A stretch of 64,000 bases of DNA from contig NZ_RBIL01000002.1 of the NCBI RefSeq assembly GCF_003633755.1, positions 2,108,001-2,172,000 on the forward strand, in the 5' to 3' direction. The notes beneath the pieces are model-generated. The model had not been told where the DNA came from. It did no database searches and saw only the letters and a program-made list of their open reading frames with translations. This DNA comes from Solirubrobacter pauli. GTDB lineage: Bacteria > Actinomycetota > Thermoleophilia > Solirubrobacterales > Solirubrobacteraceae. Shown piece after piece: positions 26,412 through 35,629 of the stretch; position 1 is the stretch's first letter, and each line of letters opens with the position of its first letter. The position numbers and the translations under genes were made by a program.

Positions 26412-27211
26412 AGCAACGCCTTCGCCAGGGCCTCGTAGTCACGGGTCGGTTGCGGCCCGTGACCGAGGACCTGGAGGCACACGTGGTCCGCGCCTGCCTC
26501 GAGGTGGGCGCGGACCGCCTCGGCGATCTGCTCCGCGCTGCCGTGCGGGATCACGGCGTCGATCAGGCGGTCCGACCCGCCGTCGGCGATGTCGCGCTCC
26601 GTGAAGCCGAACTTGAGCAGGTTGTTCGTGTAGTTCGAGAGCCCGAGGTAGAGCTTCGCGAACTCGCGGGCGTGCTTGCGGGCCGTCTCCGGGTCCTCCT
26701 CGAGCACGACGCCGACCTCCGGAGCGACGAGGACGCCCTCCCCCACGCGCTCGCGGGCGAACTTCGTGTGGTCGACGGTGATGAAGTACGGGTGCGTGCC
26801 GAGGCTGCGCTCGGCGGCGAGGTCGAGCATCTTGGGCCCGAGCGCGGCGGCCGCGAGCTGCTCCTTCGGGACGTCCAGGCCGTCGAAGAACTCGCGCATG
26901 GCCTTCAGCGGGCGGGTGTAGTCGCTCGTGGCCTCCGGATGGCCGACGCCGATGCCCAGGAGGAAGCGGTCCGGGAAGTCGGCGGCCAGCTGCCGCTGTG
27001 CTGCGGTGACGGCCTCGGGCTCGTGCTCCCAGATGTTCAGGATGCCGGTGGCGACCGTGATCGACGAGGAGGCCTCGAGGAACGGGCGCGCTTCTTCGAC
27101 GCTGGGGCTGCCGCCGATCCAGAACGCGCCGTAGCCCAGCGCCTCGATCTGGTCTAGGTCGCTGGCGCCGTGGCGCTTGGAGCGCCAGACGCCGATTCTT
27201 CCGAGTTCCAT
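26408..27211 (-). CDS. LLM-class F420-dependent oxidoreductase
   Basis: The 267-residue protein starts at ATG 27211 with ELGRIGVWRSKRHG. It has bacterial-luciferase barrel patterns: IEALGYGAFWIGGS, TVATGILNIWEHEPEAV, DRFLLGIGVGHPE and PHGSAEQIAEAVRAHLEAGADHVCLQVL. Actinobacterial members of this branch usually use coenzyme F420. Substrate unknown. Its start lies 58 bp inside the previous gene on the same strand; its last 4 bp overlap the convergent peptidase stop. Confidence 0.85.
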   Translation of the reverse strand: MELGRIGVWRSKRHGASDLDQIEALGYGAFWIGGSPSVEEARPFLEASSSITVATGILNIWEHEPEAVTAAQRQLAADFPDRFLLGIGVGHPEATSDYTRPLKAMREFFDGLDVPKEQLAAAALGPKMLDLAAERSLGTHPYFITVDHTKFARERVGEGVLVAPEVGVVLEEDPETARKHAREFAKLYLGLSNYTNNLLKFGFTERDIADGGSDRLIDAVIPHGSAEQIAEAVRAHLEAGADHVCLQVLGHGPQPTRDYEALAKALL

Positions 27212-28554
27212 AGGGGCATGGTCGCAGCGTCGGCCGCGGCCGCCTCCGGCCGGCGCTGCAGCGCCATGAACCAGCCCGCCACGCCGGACGCGATCAGCAA
27301 CGGCATCAGCGGCACGTTGTACCGGGCCTGCGAGACCACGATGGTGTGGATGAGCGTGCTGAAGCCGATCGTGATCAGCGCCGCGCCGAGCAGCGCGTGC
27401 CGGCGGCGGATGAAGCCGACCAGCAGCCCGAGGCCGGACAGCAGGACGAGCACGACCTGCCAGATCCGCATCGGCGTGGAGATGTAGTGCACGCCGCCGC
27501 CGCGGTAGTAGAAGAACCACATCCGCTTGGCCTTGGACCACTGCATCTTCACGAACGCGACCGGCTCGTGGGTCGAGTAGTGGATGAGGTTCTTGCGCGC
27601 TTCCTTCTGCAGCGCCTGGTCGCGCGTGAGGTCGGGGTGGCGCTCCGCGAAGATCTCCAGCGCGTCGGCGGCCGGGATCTTGTACGTCTTCATGCCGCCG
27701 TACTCGGGGTGGCGCCGGCGCAGCTCGTCCTCGATGTGCGTCTTCATGCCCATCGTGGTGCCGCCGCCGGGCAGGTACGTGCCGACGAACAGGGCGGACG
27801 CGCTGCCCTTCGTCACCGGGATGAACCGGCCCTCCTCGGCGGAGGCGTAGATCGTCCACGGCAGCAGCACGACGCCGGCCGTGACCGCCATCAGCGCCCA
27901 CGGCCAGAAGGTGGCGAGGATGTCCCGGCGGCGCACGAGCGCCCACCCGATCATGGCGCCGGCGATCAGGAACGGCACGGGCAGCAGGTCGGTGCGCGTG
28001 AGGATCGTGGCGCCGAACAGGGCGCCGGACGCCGCGAACAGCCACAGCGTCGCTTTTCGCTTGACCGCGAGCGCCAGCACCGTGAACGCGGCGATCAGCA
28101 GGAACGCGCCCAAGGGCTCGGACAGCTGGTCCCCGGTCGCGCCGATCAGCGGCGGGTAGGTCCCGACGACCAAGGCGGCCAGCAGCCCCGCCCACGGCCC
28201 GACGAGGATGAACGCGAGCGCGAACGCGAGCGCGGTCGTGCCCGTGGTGATCAGCGCCTGCTGCCAGTAGACCGCGGCGATGTCGTAGTCCTTGCGGTCC
28301 GCGTCCGAGCCGAACAGCTTGTAGCCGACCGCGAACACCACCGGCGCACCGGGCGGCCAGTGCAGCGGCTCCTTCATGTTCGTCCCGCGCCCGCCGTAGT
28401 GCTGGTTGTCGGCGATGTCGACCGCCAGCTTGCCGTAGGACCGCTCGTCCGCCGACTGGTAGTCGTTGCGCGGATTCGCCGCCATGCGCGCGTTGAGCCC
28501 GAAGGACAGCAACAGCACGCCGGCGAGCAGGATGAACGGGAGGCGACGGCGCAC
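27154..28554 (-). CDS. GT-C/PMT-like multi-pass membrane protein
   Basis: The 466-residue protein has about 11 hydrophobic segments. The first loop carries the acidic motif DYQSADERSYGKLAVDIAD, and the next WPPGAPVVFAVGYKLFG, as in the PMT_2/ArnT-like glycosyltransferases. The region YASAEEGRFIPVTKGSASAL is the exported loop. It is the third such protein in the window. It starts at GTG with a TAGCCT box 11 nt upstream. Its 3' end overlaps the LLM oxidoreductase start by 58 bp, so the two may be co-transcribed. Confidence 0.75.
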   Translation of the reverse strand: MRRRLPFILLAGVLLLSFGLNARMAANPRNDYQSADERSYGKLAVDIADNQHYGGRGTNMKEPLHWPPGAPVVFAVGYKLFGSDADRKDYDIAAVYWQQALITTGTTALAFALAFILVGPWAGLLAALVVGTYPPLIGATGDQLSEPLGAFLLIAAFTVLALAVKRKATLWLFAASGALFGATILTRTDLLPVPFLIAGAMIGWALVRRRDILATFWPWALMAVTAGVVLLPWTIYASAEEGRFIPVTKGSASALFVGTYLPGGGTTMGMKTHIEDELRRRHPEYGGMKTYKIPAADALEIFAERHPDLTRDQALQKEARKNLIHYSTHEPVAFVKMQWSKAKRMWFFYYRGGGVHYISTPMRIWQVVLVLLSGLGLLVGFIRRRHALLGAALITIGFSTLIHTIVVSQARYNVPLMPLLIASGVAGWFMALQRRPEAAAADAATMPLWNSEESASGAPSATAPAT

Positions 28555-28565
28555 GGAAGGTGACG

Positions 28566-28571
28566 AGGCTA
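28566..28571 (-). promoter_or_regulatory. Putative -10 box (TAGCCT) for the GT-C gene
   Basis: Minus-strand TAGCCT lies 11 nt before the GTG at 28554. The same hexamer precedes metK and cmk. Confidence 0.3.
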
Positions 28572-28584
28572 GCCGGTCGTGAAC

Positions 28585-28607
28585 CTTAAACGTCCAGGAC
28601 GTTTAAG
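28585..28607. terminator. Bidirectional-looking terminator hairpin over a stop codon
   Basis: CTTAAACGTCC and GGACGTTTAAG are perfect 11-base arms around a single A. The ends are A/T-rich, giving T-runs in both directions. The TAA stop of the minus-strand gene 28603-29499 lies inside the right arm, so it marks the end of the two-component/exporter operon. Confidence 0.65.
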
Positions 28608-29499
28608 TTCGGTCTTCGCGCTCGTCGGCGGCGGAGGCGGCGTCGTAGGCCAGTGCGCGGCGGGACCCGCGCATGCGGTCGAGCAGGCTGAGCGTGAGCG
28701 CGGCGAGGCCGAACCAGGTGCCGAGCACGAGCACAGGACGCAGCACTGACGCGTCGAAGTACGTCGTCCCGGTCAGGCCGCTCGCCAGCGCGTTGGGCGG
28801 CAGGTACGGACCGACCGTGCGGAACAGCCACGGCAGGTACTCCGCCGGCGCCTGCGCGCCCGAGGACGGGTTGCCAAGGATCAGGAAGGCCAGCATCGCC
28901 AGCGGGATGCCGACCTGCCCGACCGCGCGCGCCAGGGCGCCGACCGCGACCGAGATCGTCATCGCGGTCGCGCCGCACCACACCCAGGCGAGCCAGCAGC
29001 TGCCGGGCGGGAGGACGTCGAGGACGCTGACGACGATCGCGATCAGCAGGCCGAGGCCGACCGCGAACGCGCCGTACGCGAGCCACCGCTGCCACAGCGG
29101 ATCGCCGAGCGCCAGCTGCGCCATCAGCACGCCGGCCACGAACCCGCCGAGCAGCGTCCCGAGCACGAGCTGCGGCATGGACAGCCCGTGCGGGTCGCCG
29201 TCCGCCAGCGGGACGACGTCGGTCACCGCCTGGCCGCGGACGAGCTCGCGGTTGACCGTCTGGCCGTTCGCGCCCGCGAAGTACAGGCGACCGTCCGCGC
29301 CGCGGGCCGCGAAGACCTCGCGCGAGCGGACCGCCTGCTCGGCGTCGTCGACCCGGACGGTCGTGTATCCCGGACCGGCCTCGAAGTTGCCGACGGGCAC
29401 GCCGTGCGGCTCGGGGTCGTGCAACGCCCAGACGTTCGCCAGCGTGAACAGGACGCCGATGAACAGGCCGGCGAGGACCGGGATGGCGGGCCGAGGCAC
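28603..29499 (-). CDS. YhgE/DUF3533-like membrane protein
   Basis: The 298-residue protein has one N-terminal membrane helix, an exported loop of about 100 residues, then a cluster of five or six helices and a short cytoplasmic tail. The exported pattern GNPSSGAQAPAEYLPWLFRTVGPYLPPNALASGL is typical of the YhgE/Pip and DUF3533 proteins related to ABC-2 permeases. It could take part in export together with the MacB-like transporter upstream (18-bp gap). No ATPase domain of its own. Function otherwise unknown. Confidence 0.75.
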   Translation of the reverse strand: MPRPAIPVLAGLFIGVLFTLANVWALHDPEPHGVPVGNFEAGPGYTTVRVDDAEQAVRSREVFAARGADGRLYFAGANGQTVNRELVRGQAVTDVVPLADGDPHGLSMPQLVLGTLLGGFVAGVLMAQLALGDPLWQRWLAYGAFAVGLGLLIAIVVSVLDVLPPGSCWLAWVWCGATAMTISVAVGALARAVGQVGIPLAMLAFLILGNPSSGAQAPAEYLPWLFRTVGPYLPPNALASGLTGTTYFDASVLRPVLVLGTWFGLAALTLSLLDRMRGSRRALAYDAASAADEREDRT

Positions 29500-29517
29500 C
29501 CGCCATCCCTACCCGCC

Positions 29518-32070
29518 TCACTCCGTCGTCACCGCCCGCAGGACGTCGACCTTCGACGCGCGCCGCGCCGGCGGGATCGCCGCGACCACGCCCGCGAGCG
29601 CCGCGAGCACGAAGAACAGGAGCAACGTGCCGATCGGCAGCGTGAACACGAAGCCCTGCTCGGCCAGTGGACGCGAGATGATCAGCGCGAACACGACCCC
29701 GAGCACGATGCCGAGGATCGCGCCGATGCCGGCCGTGATCACCGACTCCGCGCGGACCATCCGGCGCACCTGGCGCCGGCTCATGCCGACCGCGCGCAGC
29801 ATCCCGAGCTCCCGCAGGCGCTCGTGCACGGACAGCGCGAGCGTGTTGACGATGCCCAGCAACGCCACGATCACCGACAGCAGCAGCAGGCCGTAGACGA
29901 GCCCCAGCAGCTGGTTGATCTGCCCCGCGGCGTTGTCCTTGAACTCGTCGCGCGTGAGCGCCTCGGTCTGCGGGAAGCCCGACAGCGCCTTGTTGGCCGC
30001 CGTCGCGAGCTGATCGTCGTCGGCGTCCGCGCCGGCGGCGACCATCGCGTAGGCGATGTCCTTCGCGTTCCAGTCGCGCTCGAGGGCGCTGTTGGCGAGC
30101 AGGACGTCGGCGGTCAGGCCCGCCTGGCTCTCGAACGTGCCCGTGATCTCGTAGTCGACCTGCTTGCCGACCGGCGTCGTGAACTGCACCGTGCTGCCGA
30201 CGGCGAGGTCGCGGCTCTTGGCCCAGTCGGCCTCGACGATCGTCTGCGCGTCGGTCAACGCGCTGATCCGGTCGGCGCTCCCGTCCGCCCACTTGAGCGT
30301 GATCACCGAGTTGAACTGCGCGGGGTCGATGCCGTTGACCGCGGTCGTGCCGCTGTCGCCCTTGGCCAGGCCGACCGCGAACCGCATCGACGCCACGTCG
30401 GTCACCCCGGGCACCTTGGCCACGGTGGACACGACGTCCGCCGGGATCGGGCTGAACCCGTCCTGGTTCTGGACGACGAGCGCGGCCTTGACCTGGTCGT
30501 CGATCGTCTTGGTGATCGACGCGTTCAGCCCGGCCGCGAACACGGCGACGAGCACCACGAGCGCGAGGCCGACCATCAGCGCGGCGGCGGTGACCGCCGT
30601 GCGCTGCGGTTGGCGGATCGCGTTCTCGCGCGCGAGGACCCCCGTCAGGCCCTGCAGGCGCACCATCGGCGCGCCGAGCACCCGGGCGAGCGGGCGCACC
30701 AGCAGCGGTGCCAGGAACGCGAAGGCGAACATCATCAGCACCGCACCCAGGCCGACCAGGGATGCGGCCGTGCCGCCCGAGTCGATCCCGCCGAACAGCC
30801 CGTAGAAGAGCACGAGCAGGCCGACGCCGGCGAGGATGCCGGAGCCGACGAGCCGGATCGTGCCCATGTGCTTGAGGCCAGGCGTGACCGCGTCGCGCAT
30901 GGCCGTGACCGGCTCCACCCGTGTGGCGCGGAGGGCCGGCACGAAGCCCGAGATCATCGTCGCGACCATGCCGATGACGAGGCCGATGATCACGGTCGCG
31001 GGCGAGACGACGATGCCGGTGGACCCGAGGTCGATGCCGCCGGCGCGCAGCAGCGCGGCGAGCGCGGGCGCGACCACCAGGCCCGCCAGCACGCCGATGA
31101 TCGACGCGACCAGGCCGACGGCGAACGTCTCGATCAGCACCGATCGCAGCACCTGGCCGCGGGAGGCGCCGAGCACGCGCAGCAGCGCGAACTCCTTCGT
31201 GCGCTGCGCGACCGTCACCGTGAACGTGTTGAAGATCAGGAACCCGCCGACGAGCAGCGCGACGCCGGCGAAGATCAGCAGCGCGATCCGCAGGAAGCCG
31301 AGCGCGTCCGACAGGTCCTGCGCCTGCTGCTCGGCCGCCTCCTTGCCCGTGCGGACGAGGAAGTCGCCGCCGAGCTTGGTCGCGATCGCCTGCTTGACCG
31401 TGTCCGGGTCTTCCCCACCGGTCGAGACCGAGATCGAGTCGTAGCCGTCGTGGCCGGTGGCCCGCTGCGCCTCGGGCAGCGTCATCACGACCATGCGCGA
31501 GCCGCCGAGGTTGTCGTTGCCGTCGAGCGTGGCGATGCCGGAGACCGTGTAGGTCTTCTTGGGCGCGCGCCCGGAGACGGTCGCCTTGTCACCGACCTTG
31601 AAGCCGTACTTCTTCGCCGTGCCGCGGTCGAGCGCGACCTCGTCGGCGGTCGCCGGCGCCTTGCCCTCCGGGTACTCGAGGGACTGGAAGACCTTCTCCT
31701 CCGACGCGGAGATGATCAGCGTCGGCGGCCCGTTGGAGGTGATGACCTCCCCCTCCTTGTCGAGCAGCGTGCCGTCGGAGGTGACGCTGCCCTCGGCGAC
31801 CGCGACGCCCGGCACGGACTTGACCTCGTCGAGCGCCGAGGACGGCATCGTCGGCGGGACCGAGAAGTCCGACTTGACCGCCTGCTTGGCCTCGACCGCC
31901 ACGTCGACGCCCTGCTGGGTGCGCTCGAACAGGTTCTTGAACGACTCGTCGATGGTGTCCGTGAACACCAGCGTGCCGACGACGAAGGCCACGCCGATGA
32001 CGACGGCGAACCCCGTCAGCACCGAGCGCAGCTTGCGCGTGAGCAGGCCGCGCAGCGCGACCTTGGTCAC
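29518..32070 (-). CDS. MacB/FtsX-family ABC transporter permease
   Basis: The 850-residue protein has an N-terminal helix (SVLTGFAVVIGVAFVVGTLVF), a large extracellular MacB-type domain, a block of three helices (FtsX domain, about 270-400), a fourth segment and a second extracellular domain, and a final three-helix FtsX domain with LSVHERLRELGMLRAVGMSRRQVRRM. This duplicated FtsX layout is usual for actinobacterial exporters of lipoproteins, peptides or antibiotics. It starts 1 bp after the ATPase stop and must pair with it. Confidence 0.9.
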   Translation of the reverse strand: MTKVALRGLLTRKLRSVLTGFAVVIGVAFVVGTLVFTDTIDESFKNLFERTQQGVDVAVEAKQAVKSDFSVPPTMPSSALDEVKSVPGVAVAEGSVTSDGTLLDKEGEVITSNGPPTLIISASEEKVFQSLEYPEGKAPATADEVALDRGTAKKYGFKVGDKATVSGRAPKKTYTVSGIATLDGNDNLGGSRMVVMTLPEAQRATGHDGYDSISVSTGGEDPDTVKQAIATKLGGDFLVRTGKEAAEQQAQDLSDALGFLRIALLIFAGVALLVGGFLIFNTFTVTVAQRTKEFALLRVLGASRGQVLRSVLIETFAVGLVASIIGVLAGLVVAPALAALLRAGGIDLGSTGIVVSPATVIIGLVIGMVATMISGFVPALRATRVEPVTAMRDAVTPGLKHMGTIRLVGSGILAGVGLLVLFYGLFGGIDSGGTAASLVGLGAVLMMFAFAFLAPLLVRPLARVLGAPMVRLQGLTGVLARENAIRQPQRTAVTAAALMVGLALVVLVAVFAAGLNASITKTIDDQVKAALVVQNQDGFSPIPADVVSTVAKVPGVTDVASMRFAVGLAKGDSGTTAVNGIDPAQFNSVITLKWADGSADRISALTDAQTIVEADWAKSRDLAVGSTVQFTTPVGKQVDYEITGTFESQAGLTADVLLANSALERDWNAKDIAYAMVAAGADADDDQLATAANKALSGFPQTEALTRDEFKDNAAGQINQLLGLVYGLLLLSVIVALLGIVNTLALSVHERLRELGMLRAVGMSRRQVRRMVRAESVITAGIGAILGIVLGVVFALIISRPLAEQGFVFTLPIGTLLLFFVLAALAGVVAAIPPARRASKVDVLRAVTTE

Positions 32071-32071
32071 G

Positions 32072-32791
32072 TCAGCCCACCGCCTTCATCAGGTCGAGCA
32101 CGCCCTCGGCGTCGGTGCCTTCGCCATCGTGGACGACGACGCCGTCCCGCAGGATCACGATCCGGTCGGCGACCGCGGCGGCCGCGGCCTCGTGGGTGAC
32201 CATGATCACGGTCTGGTCGAACTCGTCGACGGCCTGGCGGAGCAGGTTCAGCACTTCCTCGGACGACTGCGAGTCCAGGTTGCCGGTCGGCTCGTCGGCG
32301 AACAGCACGGCCGGGCGGTGCACGAGCGCGCGCGCCACGGCGACGCGCTGCTGCTGGCCGCCGGACAGCTCCGACGGGCGGTGCGAGAGCCGGTCGCGCA
32401 GGCCGACGGTGTCGACCAGCGTGTCGAACCACGCCTGGTCGACCTGGCGGCCGGCGAGCGTCAGCGGCAGCTTGATGTTCTCCTCGGCGGTGAGGACCGG
32501 CACGAGGTTGAAGGCCTGGAAGACGAAGCCGAGGCGGTCGCGGCGCAGCGCGGTCAGCCCGGAGTCGCCCAGCCCCGCCAGCTCCTGGCCGTCGACCACC
32601 ACCGAGCCCGACGTGGGTTTGTCGAGCCCGGCGAGCAGGTGCATCAGGGTCGATTTACCGGACCCGGACGGGCCCATGATGGCGGTGAACTGCGCGGCAG
32701 GGAACGACAGCGTCACCCCAGCGAGCGCGTGCACGGCGGTCTCGCCTTCGCCGTAGGTGCGGCGCAGGTCCGCCGTCGAAACGATGTTCAT
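32072..32791 (-). CDS. MacB/LolD-type ABC transporter ATPase
   Basis: The 239-residue ATPase has Walker A GPSGSGKST, Q-loop VFQAFNLVPVLT, signature LSGGQQQR, Walker B VLFADEPTGNLD and H-loop VTHE, all in the MacB/LolD style. I chose the ATG at 32791; the frame upstream adds seven residues without conservation. It energises the FtsX-type permease encoded right after it. The 63-bp gap to the response-regulator gene upstream has no obvious terminator, so it may be part of the same transcript. Confidence 0.93.
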   Translation of the reverse strand: MNIVSTADLRRTYGEGETAVHALAGVTLSFPAAQFTAIMGPSGSGKSTLMHLLAGLDKPTSGSVVVDGQELAGLGDSGLTALRRDRLGFVFQAFNLVPVLTAEENIKLPLTLAGRQVDQAWFDTLVDTVGLRDRLSHRPSELSGGQQQRVAVARALVHRPAVLFADEPTGNLDSQSSEEVLNLLRQAVDEFDQTVIMVTHEAAAAAVADRIVILRDGVVVHDGEGTDAEGVLDLMKAVG

Positions 32792-32854
32792 ACCGGCAGG
32801 ATCGTGAACCAACCGCCCCGTGATCGTGCGGCTGGCTCGTTACCGGGGGTAGGG

Positions 32855-33523
32855 CTAGCTAGAGCGCAGGTACGCCAGGACCGCGAGCACGCGGCGGTGA
32901 TCCTCGACCGTCGGCGTCAGGTCGAGCTTGGAGAAGATCGACGTCACGTGCTTCTCGACCGCGCGCTCGGTCACGACCAGCGCCTCGGCGATGGCCGCGT
33001 TGGACCGGCCCTCGGCCATCAGCCCGAGCACCTCGCGCTCGCGTGCCGTCAGGCCCTCGAGCGGGTCCTCGCGCCGGCGGCGGCCGAGCAGCAGGGCTAC
33101 GACCTCCGGGTCCAGCGCGGAGCCGCCGCCGGCGACGCGGCGCACGGCGTCCGTGAACGTGTCCACGTCGGCGACGCGGTCCTTGAGCAGGTAGCCCGTG
33201 GACTCCGTCGACTCCGACAGCAGGTCGAGCGCGTAGGCCTCCTCGACGTACTGGCTGAGCACCAGCACGCCCGTGCCGGGGTGGTCCGCGCGGATCTTGC
33301 GCGCGGCGCGCAGGCCCTCGTCGGTGTGCGACGGCGGCATCCGCACGTCGATCACGGCCACGTCGGGCTTGTGGGCGCCGACCTTGCGGATCAGGTCCTC
33401 GCCGTCACCGGCCTGGCCCGCGACCTCGAAGCCGGAGTCCTCGAGCAAGCGCACGAGGCCCTCCCGCAGGAGCACGGAATCTTCGGCGACGACGACCTTC
33501 AAGGGAGTTTCTTCTGTGCTCAT
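32855..33523 (-). CDS. NarL/LuxR-type response regulator
   Basis: The 222-residue protein has a receiver domain (acidic pair in VVAEDSV, phosphoacceptor Asp in VAVIDVRMP, Lys in GYLLKDR) and a C-terminal LuxR helix-turn-helix (LTAREREVLGLMAEGRSNAAIAEAL). It should bind DNA when phosphorylated by the kinase whose gene overlaps it by ATGA. The nearest likely target is the exporter operon immediately downstream. Confidence 0.92.
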   Translation of the reverse strand: MSTEETPLKVVVAEDSVLLREGLVRLLEDSGFEVAGQAGDGEDLIRKVGAHKPDVAVIDVRMPPSHTDEGLRAARKIRADHPGTGVLVLSQYVEEAYALDLLSESTESTGYLLKDRVADVDTFTDAVRRVAGGGSALDPEVVALLLGRRRREDPLEGLTAREREVLGLMAEGRSNAAIAEALVVTERAVEKHVTSIFSKLDLTPTVEDHRRVLAVLAYLRSS

Positions 33524-35208
33524 ACGGGGATCTCAGCTCGGAGAGTAGTGCCCGACCCGGGTGGTGAGTCGAGCGCCAGTGAACCATCCAACGCCCCGAC
33601 CCTATCGGCAAGCCCCTGCAATCCGGAACCTCGTCCCGGATCGGCACCGCCGACACCGTCGTCGCGCACTTCCACGCAAGCATGCCCGTTCGTGCGGCGG
33701 ACGGCCACCGTCGCGTTGGACGCGTGCGCGTATTTCGCCACGTTCGTGAGCGCCTCGGCGATCACGAAGTAGGCGGCGGCCTCGACCGGCTCGGGCAGGC
33801 GCTCGCCCGGCACCTCGACGACCTTGACCGGCAGCGGGGACCGCACCGCGAGCGCTTCCACGGCGGCCTGCAGCCCACGGTCGGAGAGCACCGCGGGGTG
33901 GATGCCGCGGGCGAGCTCGCGCAGCTCTTCGAGCGCGCGGGTCAGCTCCTCCTGGGCGGCGCCGACCATCTGCGCGGCCGCTTCCGGGTTCTTGGCGATC
34001 TGGTTCTGGGCGATCCGGAGGCTGAGCGACAACGCCACGAGACGCTGCTGCGCGCCGTCGTGCAGGTTGCGCTCGAGCCGGCGGCGCTCCTGCAGGCCGG
34101 CCTCGACGATCCGCGCCCGTGAGCGGCGCAGCGCCGCCTCCAGGCGCTCACCGCGCATGGCGAGGCCCGCGGCGGCGGCGACGTGCCCGACCGCTTCGGG
34201 CTCGAGGCTCGCGTCGTGGATGATCGCGCCGACCAGCTCGCCGTTGAGCTCGACGGGCGTGTAGGCGTGGTTGGGCCGGTCGGCGCTGCGGCCGTCACGG
34301 CGCACCCAGCCCTCCTCCACCCAGTACAGGAGCTGCAGCGACGGGTCGCCGAGCGCGTCCGCGAGCAGACCACGCAGATCGCCGGTGGAGGCCTCGCCGA
34401 GGCGCTGAAGCAGCTCGCCGACCGCGTCGGCCTGGGCGATCTGGCCGCGCAGCAGCCCGCCGAGGAACGCGAACGGGACGGCGGCGAAGACGACCTGCCA
34501 GGCGACCGGCAGGATGCCCGGCACCTGGTCGCCGGAGACGGTCTGCGACGTCAGCGTCACCGCCACGAGCGCGATCAGCACGATGCCGGACCACAGCAGC
34601 GGCGCGAGGACGCGGCGCTGCGGGCCGCTCGCGGCGCGCCAGCGGGCGGTGAGGACCCAGATCACGGCGCCCGCGAGGACGACGGCGGCGATCGAGGTGA
34701 GGATGTCGCCGACCGTGCCGACCGTGGTGCTGTCGGTGATCTGAATGACGCTCTCGGGGCAGCGGTCGCACGTGACCTCGAGCCCGGACAACAGGATCGG
34801 CAGCGCGCCGAGGGCGCACAGCGCGTAGACGACGGTCGCGATCCGGCGGTCCCGCCGGCTCAGCGTGCCGCCCGGGTAGGCGAGCAGGAGGTGCGCGAAC
34901 GTCGCCAGGTAGAGGTTCGAGGCGAGGACGGCGAACGTGAAGATCACCGCGGAGTTCGCGGCCACGAACGCGTTCAGCAGCCAGGCGAAGCCCGTGGCCG
35001 CCATCAGCGCGCCCACCTTGTTGGCGGGCCGGCGGGACCAGGCGAACAGGCCGGTCGCGATCCAGGCGTAGCCGACGCCGACCATGAAGGCGATCGCGAA
35101 GGCGGTGTCGTCGACGTGGTCGGACCCGGCGATCACGGCGGCGGCCAGCAGCCCTACCAGGAGGGCGGCGAGCGCCAGCATCGCCAGCGCGCGGGTGAGG
35201 GCGTTCAA
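33520..35208 (-). CDS. NarL-family membrane sensor histidine kinase
   Basis: The 562-residue protein has about eight N-terminal membrane helices (1-255), a linker, and a HisKA_3 domain with the phospho-His in ERNLHDGAQQRLVAL. The ATPase domain follows with EALTNVAKYAHA and DDGVGGADPGRGSGLQGLADRV. The start is TTG at 35208, overlapping the upstream stop (TTGA). The sensed signal is unknown; a many-helix sensor without a large exported domain suggests a membrane-linked signal. Confidence 0.9.
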   Translation of the reverse strand: MNALTRALAMLALAALLVGLLAAAVIAGSDHVDDTAFAIAFMVGVGYAWIATGLFAWSRRPANKVGALMAATGFAWLLNAFVAANSAVIFTFAVLASNLYLATFAHLLLAYPGGTLSRRDRRIATVVYALCALGALPILLSGLEVTCDRCPESVIQITDSTTVGTVGDILTSIAAVVLAGAVIWVLTARWRAASGPQRRVLAPLLWSGIVLIALVAVTLTSQTVSGDQVPGILPVAWQVVFAAVPFAFLGGLLRGQIAQADAVGELLQRLGEASTGDLRGLLADALGDPSLQLLYWVEEGWVRRDGRSADRPNHAYTPVELNGELVGAIIHDASLEPEAVGHVAAAAGLAMRGERLEAALRRSRARIVEAGLQERRRLERNLHDGAQQRLVALSLSLRIAQNQIAKNPEAAAQMVGAAQEELTRALEELRELARGIHPAVLSDRGLQAAVEALAVRSPLPVKVVEVPGERLPEPVEAAAYFVIAEALTNVAKYAHASNATVAVRRTNGHACVEVRDDGVGGADPGRGSGLQGLADRVGALDGSLALDSPPGSGTTLRAEIPV

Positions 35209-35576
35209 ACGAGCAGCTCCTGGACGCGCTCACCCGACAGCTCGGCCTTCGGGACGAACCCGCGCGCGCCGGAGCGCGACACGAGAGGTCCGAAGTCCGA
35301 GGAGTCTCGGCTCGACACGAGGATCACCGCGGGAGAGTCCGGGTGGCCCGTGATGCGAGCCGCGACATCGAACCCGTCGATGTCGGGGAGCTGCACGTCC
35401 AGGAGAACGAGCTGAGGCTTGAGCCGCACGGTCTCTGAGACCGCGCTGGCGCCGTCCACGGCCTCGCCGATGACGTTGAACCCCTCCGATTCCAGGAGCA
35501 CGCGTGCGCTCGCCCGGAAGGACGGATGGTCGTCGACGATTAGGACGGTGCAGTCCACAGGATCGATTCTCGTCAC
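35205..35576 (-). CDS. Stand-alone receiver-domain response regulator
   Basis: The 123-residue protein is only a receiver domain: VLIVDDHPSFRASARVLL, phosphoacceptor Asp in LVLLDVQLPDIDGFD, Ser/Thr position in VILVSSRDS and Lys in GFVPKAEL. It lacks an output domain. The GTG at 35576 follows AAGGGG. It overlaps the kinase gene by TTGA, so it is produced with it and may be a second phosphate acceptor or a competing sink for the NarL-type regulator. Confidence 0.87.
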   Translation of the reverse strand: MTRIDPVDCTVLIVDDHPSFRASARVLLESEGFNVIGEAVDGASAVSETVRLKPQLVLLDVQLPDIDGFDVAARITGHPDSPAVILVSSRDSSDFGPLVSRSGARGFVPKAELSGERVQELLV

Positions 35577-35594
35577 CCCGCGGACCCCTTCACA

Positions 35595-35608
35595 TACGGC
35601 TGGCCGTA
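35595..35608. promoter_or_regulatory. Palindrome upstream of the receiver gene
   Basis: TACGGC-TG-GCCGTA is a 14-bp inverted repeat about 18 bp upstream of the GTG at 35576, in the 53-bp gap after rpe. It is a possible operator or leader hairpin. Confidence 0.28.
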
Positions 35609-35629
35609 CAACTCGTGAACGGCGTCTGT

